This document shows, in pieces, positions 17,149 to 25,093 of a stretch of 39,911 bases of DNA. A model generated the notes under the pieces. The model ran no database searches. It was not told the origin of the DNA and saw only the letters and a program-made list of their open reading frames with translations. Source of the DNA: Phycisphaerae bacterium (GTDB lineage Bacteria; Planctomycetota; Phycisphaerae; UBA1845; UTPLA1); contig JAUIHO010000016.1 of assembly GCA_030432035.1 (NCBI GenBank), positions 1-39,911 on the forward strand. Direction: 5' to 3'. The translations under genes and the position numbers were made by a program. Positions within the stretch are counted from its first letter, which is position 1. Each line of letters begins with the position of its first letter.

Positions 17149-18846
17149 ATGGGATTGACATCAGCACTCTTTACGGGTCTTTCCGGGTTGAACGCCAGCC
17201 AGTTCACCCTCGACGTCATCGGTGACAATATCGCGAACATCAACACGACGGGCTTTAAGAGTTCGCGTACGTTGTTTCAGAATCAGTTTGCACGAACGCT
17301 CTCGGCCGGTACCAAGCCGGGCGACAATCAGGGCGGTACCAACCCGCGCCAAATCGGTTTGGGTGTTTCGGTCGGCGCCATTCAACGCAGCTTTACACCC
17401 GGCTCGGTGGAAACGACCGGCGTGCCAAGCGACCTTGCGATCGAAGGTGACGGCTTTTTCGTGTTGCGTACGCCGGAAAACGAACAGGTTTTTTCGCGCG
17501 ACGGCACGTTTACGCTAAGTGCGGATAACCGGCTGATTTCGGCGGATGGTTTCTTCGTGCAGGGTTACAGCGTTAATCAGGATTTTGAGTTGATCCCCGG
17601 TGCGCTGGGTGATATCTCGATTCCACTAGGTGTGCTAACGACGGCCCGCGCGACGGAAACGGCCAATCTCGACGGCACGTTGAACTCGTCGGGCGTAGTT
17701 GCCACGCAGGGCACGATCTTACAGTCGCAGATTTTGTATAACGCCACGACGGGTGTGCAGCTAGACGCCGTCACGGGGCCGACGACGGCGCTAACGAATA
17801 TTCGCTCGACGGCCGGTGTGGGACCTGCGATCTTTAACGTTGGCGATGTCATCACGATCAACGGCATTCAGCGTGGCGGTCGCGAAATTCCTGGCGAGCA
17901 GTTCATCGTCGGCACGACGGGAACGACCGTGGCAGACTTCCTCGCATGGACCGACGAAACTTTCGGTATCGAAACAACGCCGGGCGTGGCGGGTAACCCT
18001 GGTACGACAGTCACGGCCGACGGTCGGCTGGAAATTCGCGGCAACGCCGGCGAACAAAACTCGCTGTCGATTCAGGTCGGTGAATTGCTGAGCAGCGGCA
18101 CCGAGCAAATCCCGTTTACGTTTACCGAAACACAAGCCGCCAACGGTGAAAGCGCTCACACCTCTTTCATTGTGTACGACACGATCGGCACGCCGATGAC
18201 CGTCGACTTGACGATGGTGTTAGAAGAACGCATCACGGGCGAGAGCACGTGGCGCTTCTATGCCACGTCGGGCGATGACTCGGATGTTGAATTCGTCATC
18301 GGTACGGGAACCGTCAAGTTCAATTCGGATGGCCAGTTTGCCGAATCGCCGGAGAACGGCGTGGTGATCAACCGCGTCGGCACCGGTGCAGTCGATCCGC
18401 TGTCGTTGAATTTCGACTTTTCAGCACTGAGCGGCCTGACGACCGACGACTCGGCACTGGTGATGAGCTTCCAGGATGGTTTCGCGACCGGAACGCTGAT
18501 TGACTACAACATCGGTCAGGACGGTCTCATTCTGGGCACGTTCAGCAACGGTCTGAACCAACAACTGGGGCAGATGTCGTTGGCCACGTTTGCCAACCCT
18601 GAAGGTCTCCTTGCTCGCTCGAACAACACGTACTTCATTGGCCCCAACAGTGGTGAGGCACGCATTACCGCTCCACTGGTACTGGGAGCGGGGGGTATCA
18701 CTTCTGGCGCGTTGGAATTGAGCAACGTGGACCTGTCGCGCGAGTTTATTAGCCTGATCACGTCTTCGACGGCGTTTTCAGCCAATTCGCGTGTGGTTTC
18801 AACGTCGGATGAGTTGTTGCAGGAACTGTTGTTGATCGCGAGATAG
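17149..18846 (+). CDS. flgE: Flagellar hook protein FlgE
   Basis: FlgE polymerises into the flexible hook. The 565 residues show the N-terminal rod/hook motif DVIGDNIANINTTGFKSSR (about 23-41). The FlgE-type beta region follows (DLAIEGDGFFVLRTPENE), then a long variable domain (about 180-400). The C-terminal helix is VDLSREFISLITSSTAFSAN and continues to RVVSTSDELLQELLLIAR. The last segment packs against the N-terminal helix in the hook tube. The length exceeds the enteric FlgE (about 400) because of an enlarged surface domain. Confidence 0.96.
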   Translation: MGLTSALFTGLSGLNASQFTLDVIGDNIANINTTGFKSSRTLFQNQFARTLSAGTKPGDNQGGTNPRQIGLGVSVGAIQRSFTPGSVETTGVPSDLAIEGDGFFVLRTPENEQVFSRDGTFTLSADNRLISADGFFVQGYSVNQDFELIPGALGDISIPLGVLTTARATETANLDGTLNSSGVVATQGTILQSQILYNATTGVQLDAVTGPTTALTNIRSTAGVGPAIFNVGDVITINGIQRGGREIPGEQFIVGTTGTTVADFLAWTDETFGIETTPGVAGNPGTTVTADGRLEIRGNAGEQNSLSIQVGELLSSGTEQIPFTFTETQAANGESAHTSFIVYDTIGTPMTVDLTMVLEERITGESTWRFYATSGDDSDVEFVIGTGTVKFNSDGQFAESPENGVVINRVGTGAVDPLSLNFDFSALSGLTTDDSALVMSFQDGFATGTLIDYNIGQDGLILGTFSNGLNQQLGQMSLATFANPEGLLARSNNTYFIGPNSGEARITAPLVLGAGGITSGALELSNVDLSREFISLITSSTAFSANSRVVSTSDELLQELLLIAR

Positions 18847-18852
18847 TAGTTG

Positions 18853-18894
18853 GGCTTGAGGCTTGAGGCTTGGGTCGTGGGTCTTAGGGCTTGA
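18853..18894 (+). repeat. Degenerate heptad tandem repeat (GGCTTGR)
   Basis: Six consecutive 7-base units begin with GGCTTGA and drift to GGTCGTG-like forms. They start seven bases behind the flgE stop. A related heptad array is at 34484-34525, and both are followed by TTGA-R-TGCG. Confidence 0.75.
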
Positions 18895-18913
18895 GATGCG
18901 GTCTTTGATTACT

Positions 18914-18942
18914 CCCAACCTTCGTGTTTAGCGAAGGTTGGG
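18914..18942 (+). repeat. 11-bp hairpin between flgE and flbD
   Basis: Perfect arms CCCAACCTTCG and CGAAGGTTGGG enclose a 7-base loop (TGTTTAG). There is no T-run, so it may be an RNA stabiliser or processing site between hook and flbD messages, not a full terminator. Confidence 0.6.
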
Positions 18943-18975
18943 GCGTCCGCGGTTCCAGTCGAAGTTGGCGCAACC

Positions 18976-19167
18976 ATGATTGCTGTGACACGTTTGAATG
19001 GTAAGCAAGTCGTGATCAACGCGGAGTTGATCAAACTGCTCGAGTCTACGCCGGACACGATGATTACGCTGCTAAACGGCGAGCGGATTCTCGTGAAGGA
19101 GCCGTTGGACGACGTGGTCAAGCGCGCGATCGACTACGGGCGCAATATTCGCGCGTTTGCGACGTAG
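18976..19167 (+). CDS. flbD: FlbD/SwrD-family small flagellar protein
   Basis: The 63 residues match the FlbD (SwrD) family in length and pattern: MIAVTRLNGKQVVINAELI, then the core SVPDTMITLLNGERILVKE-like block and a helical end. SwrD of Bacillus raises stator power and lies directly behind flgE, as here. It is the last gene before a strong terminator. The small size and conserved place make the call firm. The mechanism is unknown. Confidence 0.88.
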   Translation: MIAVTRLNGKQVVINAELIKLLESTPDTMITLLNGERILVKEPLDDVVKRAIDYGRNIRAFAT

Positions 19168-19205
19168 TTGCTTTCGACTAACGCAATAGCAAGATGACAC
19201 ATTGA

Positions 19206-19228
19206 GGCGGGTTTATCCCGCCTTTTTT
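19206..19228 (+). terminator. Rho-independent terminator behind flbD
   Basis: GGCGGG-TTTAT-CCCGCC is followed by six T. This textbook terminator closes the flgB-flbD unit 39 bases after the flbD stop. A new promoter is seen about 110 bases downstream. Confidence 0.9.
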
Positions 19229-19337
19229 ATTGCGCCGTCTCGCGATGCGCGAAATTTGCCGATCTGCAGAATGCTGCAGTCTCGCAAAACCTATTGATGT
19301 TTTCGACCGATAAGAATGAATGACATGTATTTGCGCG

Positions 19338-19355
19338 TGTGGCGCAAGCATTGCG
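19338..19355 (+). promoter_or_regulatory. Sigma-54-type promoter of the fliL operon
   Basis: TGGCGC (19340-19345), five bases, then TTGC (19351-19354) keep GG (19341-19342) and GC (19353-19354) exactly 10 bases apart. There is one mismatch to TGGCAC-N5-TTGC. The start would be near 19366, 48 bases before fliL. An inverted repeat TTGCGC-N5-GCGCAA overlaps the -24 block. It lies just behind the flbD terminator, where a new promoter is needed. Confidence 0.7.
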
Positions 19356-19413
19356 TATTGATCGAGAGCCCAACGCGCGTCGCACGAGCGCGACGACGCA
19401 AATTGATTAGTCG

Positions 19414-19938
19414 ATGGCAGACGAACCCAAACAACCGGAAGCTGAAGCAAGCCCACCGCCCAAACCCGGCAAAGCCAAGACCTTTGGCATCTTTGGCGGG
19501 ATTATGGTGGTGGAAGGGCTGGCGATCTTTTTCGCCATGAAGGCGTTCGCGCCCGAGCCCGACCCGACGATGGGCATTACCCCCGAGTTGAATCAGACGA
19601 CGCAACCCGGTGGCAACACGGCCGAGTTGGAACTGGCACGCGTGCGCGTGCAGAACACCAGCGGCGCTCGCACGATTTTGTATAGCGTGACGGCCAACAT
19701 CGTGGTGTCAAAAGATCGCGAGATCGATTTGCAGGCGTTTCTCGATGGCCATCGGGCAACGATTAACGATGTAATGAGCCGCATCCTGCGTGGTGCGGAA
19801 GAGAAACACCTAAACGAACCCGGCCTCGAAACAATTAAGCGGCTGATTCGATTTGAGATGAACAAGCTGCTCGGCAACGAGACGGATATCGAGCGGGTGT
19901 TGATCTCAGAGTTTACGCCGTTGCCGACAGGGTTTTAG
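19414..19938 (+). CDS. fliL: Flagellar stator-associated protein FliL
   Basis: FliL is a single-pass inner-membrane protein that rings the stator units. The 174 residues have a Pro/Lys-rich cytoplasmic start, a membrane helix (about 24-44) with a buried Glu34, and a periplasmic SPFH-like domain. That domain ends in the family pattern LKRLIRFEMNKLLGNETDIERVLISEF-like (about 145-170). The Shine-Dalgarno is poor. Since motA/motB are not in the window, its partner stator must be encoded elsewhere. Confidence 0.9.
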   Translation: MADEPKQPEAEASPPPKPGKAKTFGIFGGIMVVEGLAIFFAMKAFAPEPDPTMGITPELNQTTQPGGNTAELELARVRVQNTSGARTILYSVTANIVVSKDREIDLQAFLDGHRATINDVMSRILRGAEEKHLNEPGLETIKRLIRFEMNKLLGNETDIERVLISEFTPLPTGF

Positions 19939-19952
19939 CGCGACGCGCACGG

Positions 19953-19974
19953 GTAGGGTCCGCTGTGCGGACCA
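19953..19974 (+). repeat. Palindromic repeat P2, copy 1
   Basis: GTAG is followed by GGTCCGC-TGT-GCGGACC and A. It lies in the fliL-fliN gap. Confidence 0.85.
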
Positions 19975-20039
19975 GTTTCTCGCGCGAACACTTGAACTTT
20001 GGTGCCTTCATCCGAACTGGGTGAGGAGACGAATGAATC

Positions 20040-20066
20040 ACCGGTTGCAAACCGGTGCCACAGCGC
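20040..20066 (+). repeat. Palindromic repeat P1, copy 3
   Basis: ACCGGTT-GCA-AACCGGT with tail GCCACAGCGC. It lies in the fliL-fliN gap. Confidence 0.85.
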
Positions 20067-20073
20067 AACGCAG

Positions 20074-20102
20074 GTCCCCCACCCCCTCTGGGGGTGGGGG
20101 AC
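20074..20102 (+). repeat. Palindromic repeat P3, copy 1 (13-bp perfect hairpin)
   Basis: Arms GTCCCCCACCCCC and GGGGGTGGGGGAC close a TCT loop. This is one of the strongest hairpins in the window and lies inside the fliL-fliN transcription unit. The second copy (25050-25076) has one mismatch. Confidence 0.85.
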
Positions 20103-20144
20103 AAACGCTAGGTAAGCGAAGTTACTAACGATAGCGAAACGAAC

Positions 20145-20894
20145 TTGACCGATACGCCGAACAACCCGCCTGAAGAAAACCCTGCTGGTGGTGACGACTT
20201 TGCAGGGTTTTCGCAAGACGACATCGATGCCGCGTTGGCGGCAGCCGAAGGCGCGAATACTTCGGACGCGTCCGGCGATGCTGATAAGCCCGCTCCAACA
20301 GCCGAAGGCGCGAGCGATGCCGAAGCTGCCGGTGGCGACGATATCCCCGCGCCGTCGCAGGCGGATATCGATGCGGCATTCGCGGCGGCGGAATCCGGCG
20401 GCGGGGACGAAGCAGCCGACGACTCCGCAGCCACCGCGACCGTAAACGAAGACGGTTCGCCGAAGCTCGATTCGCAGGGGCGCCCCTTCGATGATGCGGC
20501 GGCGGCGATGGAAGCGGCGATTGCAGAAGAAAAGGCGGCGGCCGAAGCAGCAGCCGCAGCGATCCCACCGAACGCTCAACGATTGGAATTACCTGACTTC
20601 GCCGCAGAAGAAGACGACAGCGACGGTCAGGACATCGGCCTGCTTAACGATGTAAAGCTCGATGTCAAAATCGAATTGGGCCGGGCCAATATCTACATTG
20701 ATGAAGTGTTGAAGCTCAACAAGGGGTCGGTCGTCGAACTCGACAAGCTTGCCGGTGACCCGGTGGACGTGATTGTAAACGACCGACTGGTGGCGCGCGG
20801 CGAAGTGTTGGTGTTGAACGACAACTTCTGCGTGCGCATCAGCGAAATTCTGACCGGCCACGAATCCGAAATGGCTTCCAAGGCCGGCTCGTAA
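20145..20894 (+). CDS. fliN: Flagellar motor switch protein FliN with FliM-like N-terminal motifs
   Basis: FliN forms the lower C-ring. The C-terminal SpoA domain (about 163-240) is clear: [23 protein letters not shown] and later [18 protein letters not shown]. The 249 residues are about twice the enteric length. The extra N-terminal part is acidic and Ala-rich and holds two SQ-x-x-IDA motifs: [15 protein letters not shown] (22-36) and [15 protein letters not shown] (70-84). These resemble the LSQDEIDALL segment at the start of FliM and FliY, where phospho-CheY binds. The TTG start is forced: an in-frame stop lies at 20109 and no ATG or GTG comes before the first motif. No fliM precedes it. 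Confidence 0.9.
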   Translation: MTDTPNNPPEENPAGGDDFAGFSQDDIDAALAAAEGANTSDASGDADKPAPTAEGASDAEAAGGDDIPAPSQADIDAAFAAAESGGGDEAADDSAATATVNEDGSPKLDSQGRPFDDAAAAMEAAIAEEKAAAEAAAAAIPPNAQRLELPDFAAEEDDSDGQDIGLLNDVKLDVKIELGRANIYIDEVLKLNKGSVVELDKLAGDPVDVIVNDRLVARGEVLVLNDNFCVRISEILTGHESEMASKAGS

Positions 20895-20904
20895 TGCATT
20901 CGAC

Positions 20905-21744
20905 ATGAAACGCATCGCAAACGATGGCAACACGATTTCCCTTACGGTTTGCAAGACCGAGGGCCGATGCACGCGGCGGACGAGTCGAATCGTTCGAAGC
21001 CTCGTGTTTGTCGTTGCTTTTGTGGTGATCGTCAGTTCGACGGTTGGACGGTCATATGCAGACGATTCGCCAGTGCGCACGAATAGTGGTGTCGCGATTC
21101 AGCAGAAGGCCCCCGTTGAACCCAAGGCGGAAAGCGATGCGTTCATCATTCGGCGACCTTCGGATCAAGTGGGTGAAAGCGCTGCTGGTGTAAAGAGCGA
21201 GCGCGAAACCGGCGGCATACCCGGTTTGGGCCGTGCCGATGCGGCGTCGATGGCGTGGCCGTTGCTCGTCGTGTTGGGGTTGATCTTTCTCGCGGCGTTG
21301 GCGGTGCGGAAGTTTATGCCACGCGGTATGCGAGCCAGCGGTGGCAGTGCCATCAACATCCTGGCTCGACAGCACTTATCGAGCAAGCAAAGTCTTTGCC
21401 TGGTGCAGGTAGGGCGCCGCGTTGTGCTGGTCGGTGTTACCGGCGAACAGATGAGTGCATTGAGCGAGATCACTGATCGTGAAGAGCTCGCGGACCTGAC
21501 CGTCAAATTGGCGCGCAGCGCGCCGTCATCGTTTTCAGCAACGCTTGAAAAATTGGGCGGTGCGGAAGATGACGCCGCTGATGATGAGCCCGAAATGGAA
21601 TTGCCGCGTCGCAGCGGTTTGACGAATGCAGCGCGCGGGCGACAGACAAAAGCCGCAGAGCCATCAAACGGTGCGACCGATCAACGGGTGCGCGATTTGG
21701 TGAGTCGCATTCGCGCCTTGTCTGTCGGTTCGAGCGACGGCTAA
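20905..21744 (+). CDS. fliO: Flagellar export assembly factor FliO
   Basis: FliO helps assemble the FliP ring of the export gate. The 279 residues have an N-terminal hydrophobic segment (about 28-46) ending in SYADDS, which could be a signal peptide. A periplasmic linker and a second membrane helix follow (about 113-132), then a cytoplasmic FliO domain (INILARQHLSSKQSLCLVQVGRRVVLVGV, in pieces, about 147-176). The tail is basic and disordered. It is 10 bases behind fliN and ahead of fliP, the normal order. Confidence 0.88.
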   Translation: MKRIANDGNTISLTVCKTEGRCTRRTSRIVRSLVFVVAFVVIVSSTVGRSYADDSPVRTNSGVAIQQKAPVEPKAESDAFIIRRPSDQVGESAAGVKSERETGGIPGLGRADAASMAWPLLVVLGLIFLAALAVRKFMPRGMRASGGSAINILARQHLSSKQSLCLVQVGRRVVLVGVTGEQMSALSEITDREELADLTVKLARSAPSSFSATLEKLGGAEDDAADDEPEMELPRRSGLTNAARGRQTKAAEPSNGATDQRVRDLVSRIRALSVGSSDG

Positions 21745-21778
21745 CGGATTTGAGTGATAAGCGCAAAGGAGTTGCGCG

Positions 21779-22633
21779 ATGTTTGGCACATATCAGCGGC
21801 GGAGCCGCTGGGTCGCCATCTTGGTTCTCGCTGGTGCGGCACTGTTCGGCAGTGCCGACGTCGTTATTGCGCAAACCGATTCCGTTAGTCCTACCGCCGG
21901 CTTGACCGACGCGGGCGAGATCAATCCGCTCGGTATTCCCGACGCATCTGCATTGTTGCCCGCCGCCGAGTCGCGCGAAGGCGTAAGCGCGTCGCTGCGC
22001 ATCCTCGTTCTGCTCACGGTTCTATCCTTAGCGCCGTCAATCTTAATCATGATGACCAGTTTCACGCGGATACTGGTTGTTTTGTCGTTGTTGCGTCAGG
22101 CAATCGGTACGCAGCAATTACCCCCGGCGCAAGTGCTGACGGGGTTGTCCCTGATCATGACGATGCTCGTGATGGCGCCGACGTGGGCGGCGATGAAACG
22201 CGACGCTGTCGACCCGTACCTCGACGGCAAGATCGGGCAAGAAGCGGCCTTCGAGGCCGGCGTGGCACCGTTGCGAGACTTCATGGTTAAGCAAATCGCC
22301 AATTCCGAGAACGAAGAATACATCTATCTGTTTGTTGAATACGCACGACGCGCCGAGATTCCAGCGGGTCAAACGTTGACGCCGGAAGAGGTGAATCTCT
22401 CCGAGTTGATTCCGGCATTCGTGCTGAGTGAGTTAAAGACGGCATTCGTGATGGGTTTTCGTATCTACCTGCCGTTCCTCGTGATCGACATGGTGATCGC
22501 GTCGATTCTGATCAGCATGGGCATGATGATGTTGCCGCCCGTGCTGATCTCCTTGCCGTTTAAGTTGATGTTGTTTGTATTGGCCGATGGTTGGGGCATG
22601 GTGATCGGCGCGCTGTTGAACAGTTTTGTCTGA
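21779..22633 (+). CDS. fliP: Flagellar export gate protein FliP
   Basis: FliP forms the five-fold core of the export gate with FliQ and FliR. The 284 residues begin with a cleavable signal peptide (about 1-31, ending VVIAQ). The highly conserved core follows (SILIMMTSFTRILVVLSLLR, about 86-105), then LTGLSLIMTMLVMAPTW and the ending LPFKLMLFVLADGW. An AAAGGAG site precedes the ATG. Confidence 0.96.
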   Translation: MFGTYQRRSRWVAILVLAGAALFGSADVVIAQTDSVSPTAGLTDAGEINPLGIPDASALLPAAESREGVSASLRILVLLTVLSLAPSILIMMTSFTRILVVLSLLRQAIGTQQLPPAQVLTGLSLIMTMLVMAPTWAAMKRDAVDPYLDGKIGQEAAFEAGVAPLRDFMVKQIANSENEEYIYLFVEYARRAEIPAGQTLTPEEVNLSELIPAFVLSELKTAFVMGFRIYLPFLVIDMVIASILISMGMMMLPPVLISLPFKLMLFVLADGWGMVIGALLNSFV

Positions 22634-22662
22634 CGGCGGCAATGTACCGATTTGAAATCAGT

Positions 22663-22693
22663 TCGTAGGGTCCGCACTGCGGACCATTTCACG
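22663..22693 (+). repeat. Palindromic repeat P2, copy 2
   Basis: It contains GGTCCGC-ACT-GCGGACC. The 31 bases are identical to 23002-23032, so fliQ is flanked by exact direct repeats. It ends 16 bases before the fliQ start. Confidence 0.9.
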
Positions 22694-22709
22694 AAGAGGA
22701 TAAACCAAC

Positions 22710-22967
22710 ATGTCACCCGGTGAAGCCGTCGATCTGGCACGCAATGCACTATTCATCGCATTGATATTGTCGGGACCGATTATGGCAATCGGCATGATCG
22801 TCGGTTTAGCAATCAGCATCGTGCAGGCGGTGACACAATTGCAAGAACAAACGCTGACGTTTGTGCCGAAGATCGTCGGCATGGGGTTGGCGGCGGCGTT
22901 TTTCTTACCGTGGTTAACGACGCGGATGATCGAATACGCCGGACAAGTTTGGCTCGGTGGATTGTGA
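22710..22967 (+). CDS. fliQ: Flagellar export gate protein FliQ
   Basis: The 85 residues form two membrane helices (about 13-38 and 48-75), normal for FliQ. The family pattern is visible: PGEAVDLARNALFIAL, VGLAISIVQAVTQLQEQTL, then FVPKIVGMGLAAAFFLPWL. Four FliQ copies surround the FliP/FliR core. An AAGAGGA ribosome site lies between the P2 palindrome and the ATG. Confidence 0.95.
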   Translation: MSPGEAVDLARNALFIALILSGPIMAIGMIVGLAISIVQAVTQLQEQTLTFVPKIVGMGLAAAFFLPWLTTRMIEYAGQVWLGGL

Positions 22968-23001
22968 CGGCGCGACGTTGCAACCCTCACCCCGAAGTAA
23001 A

Positions 23002-23032
23002 TCGTAGGGTCCGCACTGCGGACCATTTCACG
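23002..23032 (+). repeat. Palindromic repeat P2, copy 3
   Basis: It is identical over 31 bases to the copy in front of fliQ and ends 10 bases before the fliR start. A truncated P4 lead (ACCCTCACCCC) sits just upstream at 22984-22994. Confidence 0.9.
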
Positions 23033-23042
23033 TTAAAGACCC

Positions 23043-23852
23043 ATGCCGTTTGAACTGCTCAACTACCAAATGCTGCTGCCGCAATTCGCGCTCGTTATCG
23101 CGCGCGTCGGTGGGTTGGTGATGGGCGTTCCCGTGTTGTCGAGCCAACAGGTGCCGGCACCGGTCAAGGTTTGGTTGATTGCCACGCTGTCGGTCATGGC
23201 GTTTCCGTCTGTGGCGCACACGTTGCCCGGGGATGTGTCGATGGCCCAAGCCGTGCCTGGCATGGCGGGCGAGTTCATGATCGGCTACATCCTCGGCTTC
23301 GCAGTGTCGGGCGTATTATTCGCCGCGCAAATCGGCGGCAACGTGATGAGCCATCAATCCGGTATGGCGCTGGGCACGGTTTTCAATCCGCTGTTCGACA
23401 GCGAATCGACAGTACTCGATCAGGTCTGGTTCTTTACGGCGATGGCGATCTTTCTGGCGTTGCGCGGCCACGTTGCGGCAACGCTGGTGTTGCTTAAGAG
23501 TTTTGAGAATATCCCACCTATGTTGGTTGGCTTCGATGGTTCGTTGGCCGACCTGATGGCGCAACTCATCACGCATATGTTCGAGTTGGCAATTCGACTT
23601 GTGGGGCCCGTCGTGTTGACGTTATTTCTGACGTCGCTGCTGATGGGCTTCCTCACGAAGACCATGCCGCAAATGAACTTGCTATCAGTCGGGTTTTCGA
23701 TTCGCGTGGCGGCGGTGTTGTTCGCCGGTGCGATCACGTTGAGTTTCTCGGGTGAGTTGTTCGCCGACGCGGTGGATGACTCGCTAAACCGCATCGCCGC
23801 GTTCTTCGAGAATGCGGCGGCCATGGGAATGAGGGCCGCCCATGCCGGATGA
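23043..23852 (+). CDS. fliR: Flagellar export gate protein FliR
   Basis: FliR completes the FliPQR pore. The 269 residues have about six membrane segments. The family pattern includes LPQFALVIARVGGLVMGVPVL (in pieces), IGYILGFAVSGVLFAAQIGG, and MGFLTKTMPQMNLLSVGFSI in the second half. No Shine-Dalgarno is visible, because the P2 palindrome occupies the space where it would lie. The 3' end overlaps flhB by 11 bases. Confidence 0.95.
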   Translation: MPFELLNYQMLLPQFALVIARVGGLVMGVPVLSSQQVPAPVKVWLIATLSVMAFPSVAHTLPGDVSMAQAVPGMAGEFMIGYILGFAVSGVLFAAQIGGNVMSHQSGMALGTVFNPLFDSESTVLDQVWFFTAMAIFLALRGHVAATLVLLKSFENIPPMLVGFDGSLADLMAQLITHMFELAIRLVGPVVLTLFLTSLLMGFLTKTMPQMNLLSVGFSIRVAAVLFAGAITLSFSGELFADAVDDSLNRIAAFFENAAAMGMRAAHAG

Positions 23853-24921
23853 TGCCGGAGAAAAAACGGAAAGCCCAACGCCACGCCGTCGCCAGGAAGC
23901 GCGCAGCAAAGGGCAAGTCGCCAAGAGCACCGACCTAAACTCGGCGGTCTTGTTGCTTGGCGGATTGTTGGGGTTGAAATACTGCGGGCCGATGATGTTG
24001 GCGTCGTTGTATAGCACGATGCGCGAGAATCTGGCCAACAGCGAAGCCGGTGCCGACGCGTTCGATATTCGCAAGTTCGGGCCCGAGTTGGCGATGATGC
24101 TGCTAGGCGCCGTTGGGCCGATCATGATCGTGATCGTGCTGGCAGCGTTGATATCCAATCTGTTGCAAGTGGGCCTGTTGTATTCGCCGCAAGCGCTAGC
24201 GCCAAAGCTCGACAAGCTCAATCCGATCAACGGCGTCGCGCGCATGTTCAGCGCGCGCACGGCCGTTCAGCTCGTGATGAATCTAATCAAGCTGGCCGTG
24301 GTCGTGGTGGTCGCGACGTATGCCGTTCAAACGCGGCTCGATGAAATCTTACTGGCCCTGTCGCTCAGCGGTTGGACGATGCTCGCGCAGGTGTGCTCGG
24401 TGTTGTACGGCATCGGCCTGCAACTGGCCGTGGCGCTATTGATACTGGCGCTTATCGACTTCGCGTGGCAACGATGGAAGTTTGAAAAAGACCTGCGCAT
24501 GACGAAGCAGGAGGTCCGCGAAGAGATGCGCAGCATGGATGGCGACCCGCTGCTCAAGCAGCGCCGCCGCAAGATGCAGATGGCCGCTGCGATGCAACGC
24601 ATTCAAAAGGCTGTGCCCAATGCGGATGTGATCGTGACCAACCCGACGGAGTTGGCGATTGCCATCAAATACGACGTCGAAAAGATGGCCGCGCCGAAAG
24701 TCGTCGCCAAAGGGGCCGACCATCTGGCGAAAAAGATTCGCGAGATCGCCATGTTGCACGGAATCCCGATTATCGAACGCAAGCCGTTGGCGCAAGCGCT
24801 TTATAAAACCGTCGAAGTCGGGCAAGAGGTGCCCGAGAAGTTTTATAAGGCAATTGCGGAAGTGCTGGCGTATGTGTATCGCCTGCGCGGTAAGAAACTG
24901 AACAAGCGCTCAGCAGCGTAG
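23842..24921 (+). CDS. flhB: Flagellar export switch protein FlhB (NPTE variant)
   Basis: FlhB switches export from hook to filament substrates. The 359 residues start with the basic segment EKTESPTPRRRQEARSKGQV and have four membrane segments. The cytoplasmic domain carries the self-cleavage site as NPTE (267-270) where the family has NPTH. The rest of the cytosolic part is regular (KYDVEKMAAPKVVAKGADHLA, then ERKPLAQALY). Asn and Pro, which form the cleaved bond, are kept, but the His is replaced by Glu. A GAGGG site in the fliR end supports the start. Confidence 0.95.
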   Translation: MPDDAGEKTESPTPRRRQEARSKGQVAKSTDLNSAVLLLGGLLGLKYCGPMMLASLYSTMRENLANSEAGADAFDIRKFGPELAMMLLGAVGPIMIVIVLAALISNLLQVGLLYSPQALAPKLDKLNPINGVARMFSARTAVQLVMNLIKLAVVVVVATYAVQTRLDEILLALSLSGWTMLAQVCSVLYGIGLQLAVALLILALIDFAWQRWKFEKDLRMTKQEVREEMRSMDGDPLLKQRRRKMQMAAAMQRIQKAVPNADVIVTNPTELAIAIKYDVEKMAAPKVVAKGADHLAKKIREIAMLHGIPIIERKPLAQALYKTVEVGQEVPEKFYKAIAEVLAYVYRLRGKKLNKRSAA

Positions 24922-24939
24922 GGAGTCGTTGTAACGAAC

Positions 24940-24963
24940 CGTAGGGTCCGCATTGTGGACCAT
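24940..24963 (+). repeat. Palindromic repeat P2, copy 4
   Basis: A slightly diverged copy, GGTCCGC-ATT-GTGGACC, whose RNA stem keeps one G-U pair. It opens a five-repeat block between flhB and flhA. Confidence 0.8.
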
Positions 24964-24973
24964 GTTTGACCAC

Positions 24974-25004
24974 AATCACCGGTTACAAACCGGTGCCACA
25001 GCGC
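24974..25004 (+). repeat. Palindromic repeat P1, copy 4
   Basis: ACCGGTT-ACA-AACCGGT with tail GCCACAGCGC. The 31 bases are identical to 25094-25124, exactly 120 bases downstream. Confidence 0.85.
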
Positions 25005-25011
25005 GAGAGCC

Positions 25012-25034
25012 CGTAGGGTCCGCACTGCGGACCA
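25012..25034 (+). repeat. Palindromic repeat P2, copy 5
   Basis: GGTCCGC-ACT-GCGGACC in the flhB-flhA gap. Confidence 0.85.
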
Positions 25035-25049
25035 ACCTGGCGATGGGTG

Positions 25050-25076
25050 CCCCACTCCCCTCTGGGGGTGGGGGAC
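25050..25076 (+). repeat. Palindromic repeat P3, copy 2
   Basis: Arms around CCCCACTCCCC and GGGGGTGGGG close the same TCT loop as copy 1, with one mismatch in the stem. Confidence 0.75.
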
Positions 25077-25093
25077 TAACGAACTAACGAACG

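Noticed and set aside
19240-19279. TCGCG-ATG-CGCGA and paired CTGCAG sites as activator binding sites
   Set aside because: They share no half-site with the region upstream of flgB, and short palindromes of this size are frequent in this sequence.
19306-19313. ACCGATAA as a FliA (sigma-28) -10 element before fliL
   Set aside because: The -35 TAAA is not at the right distance, and a much better sigma-54 site lies 30 bases downstream.
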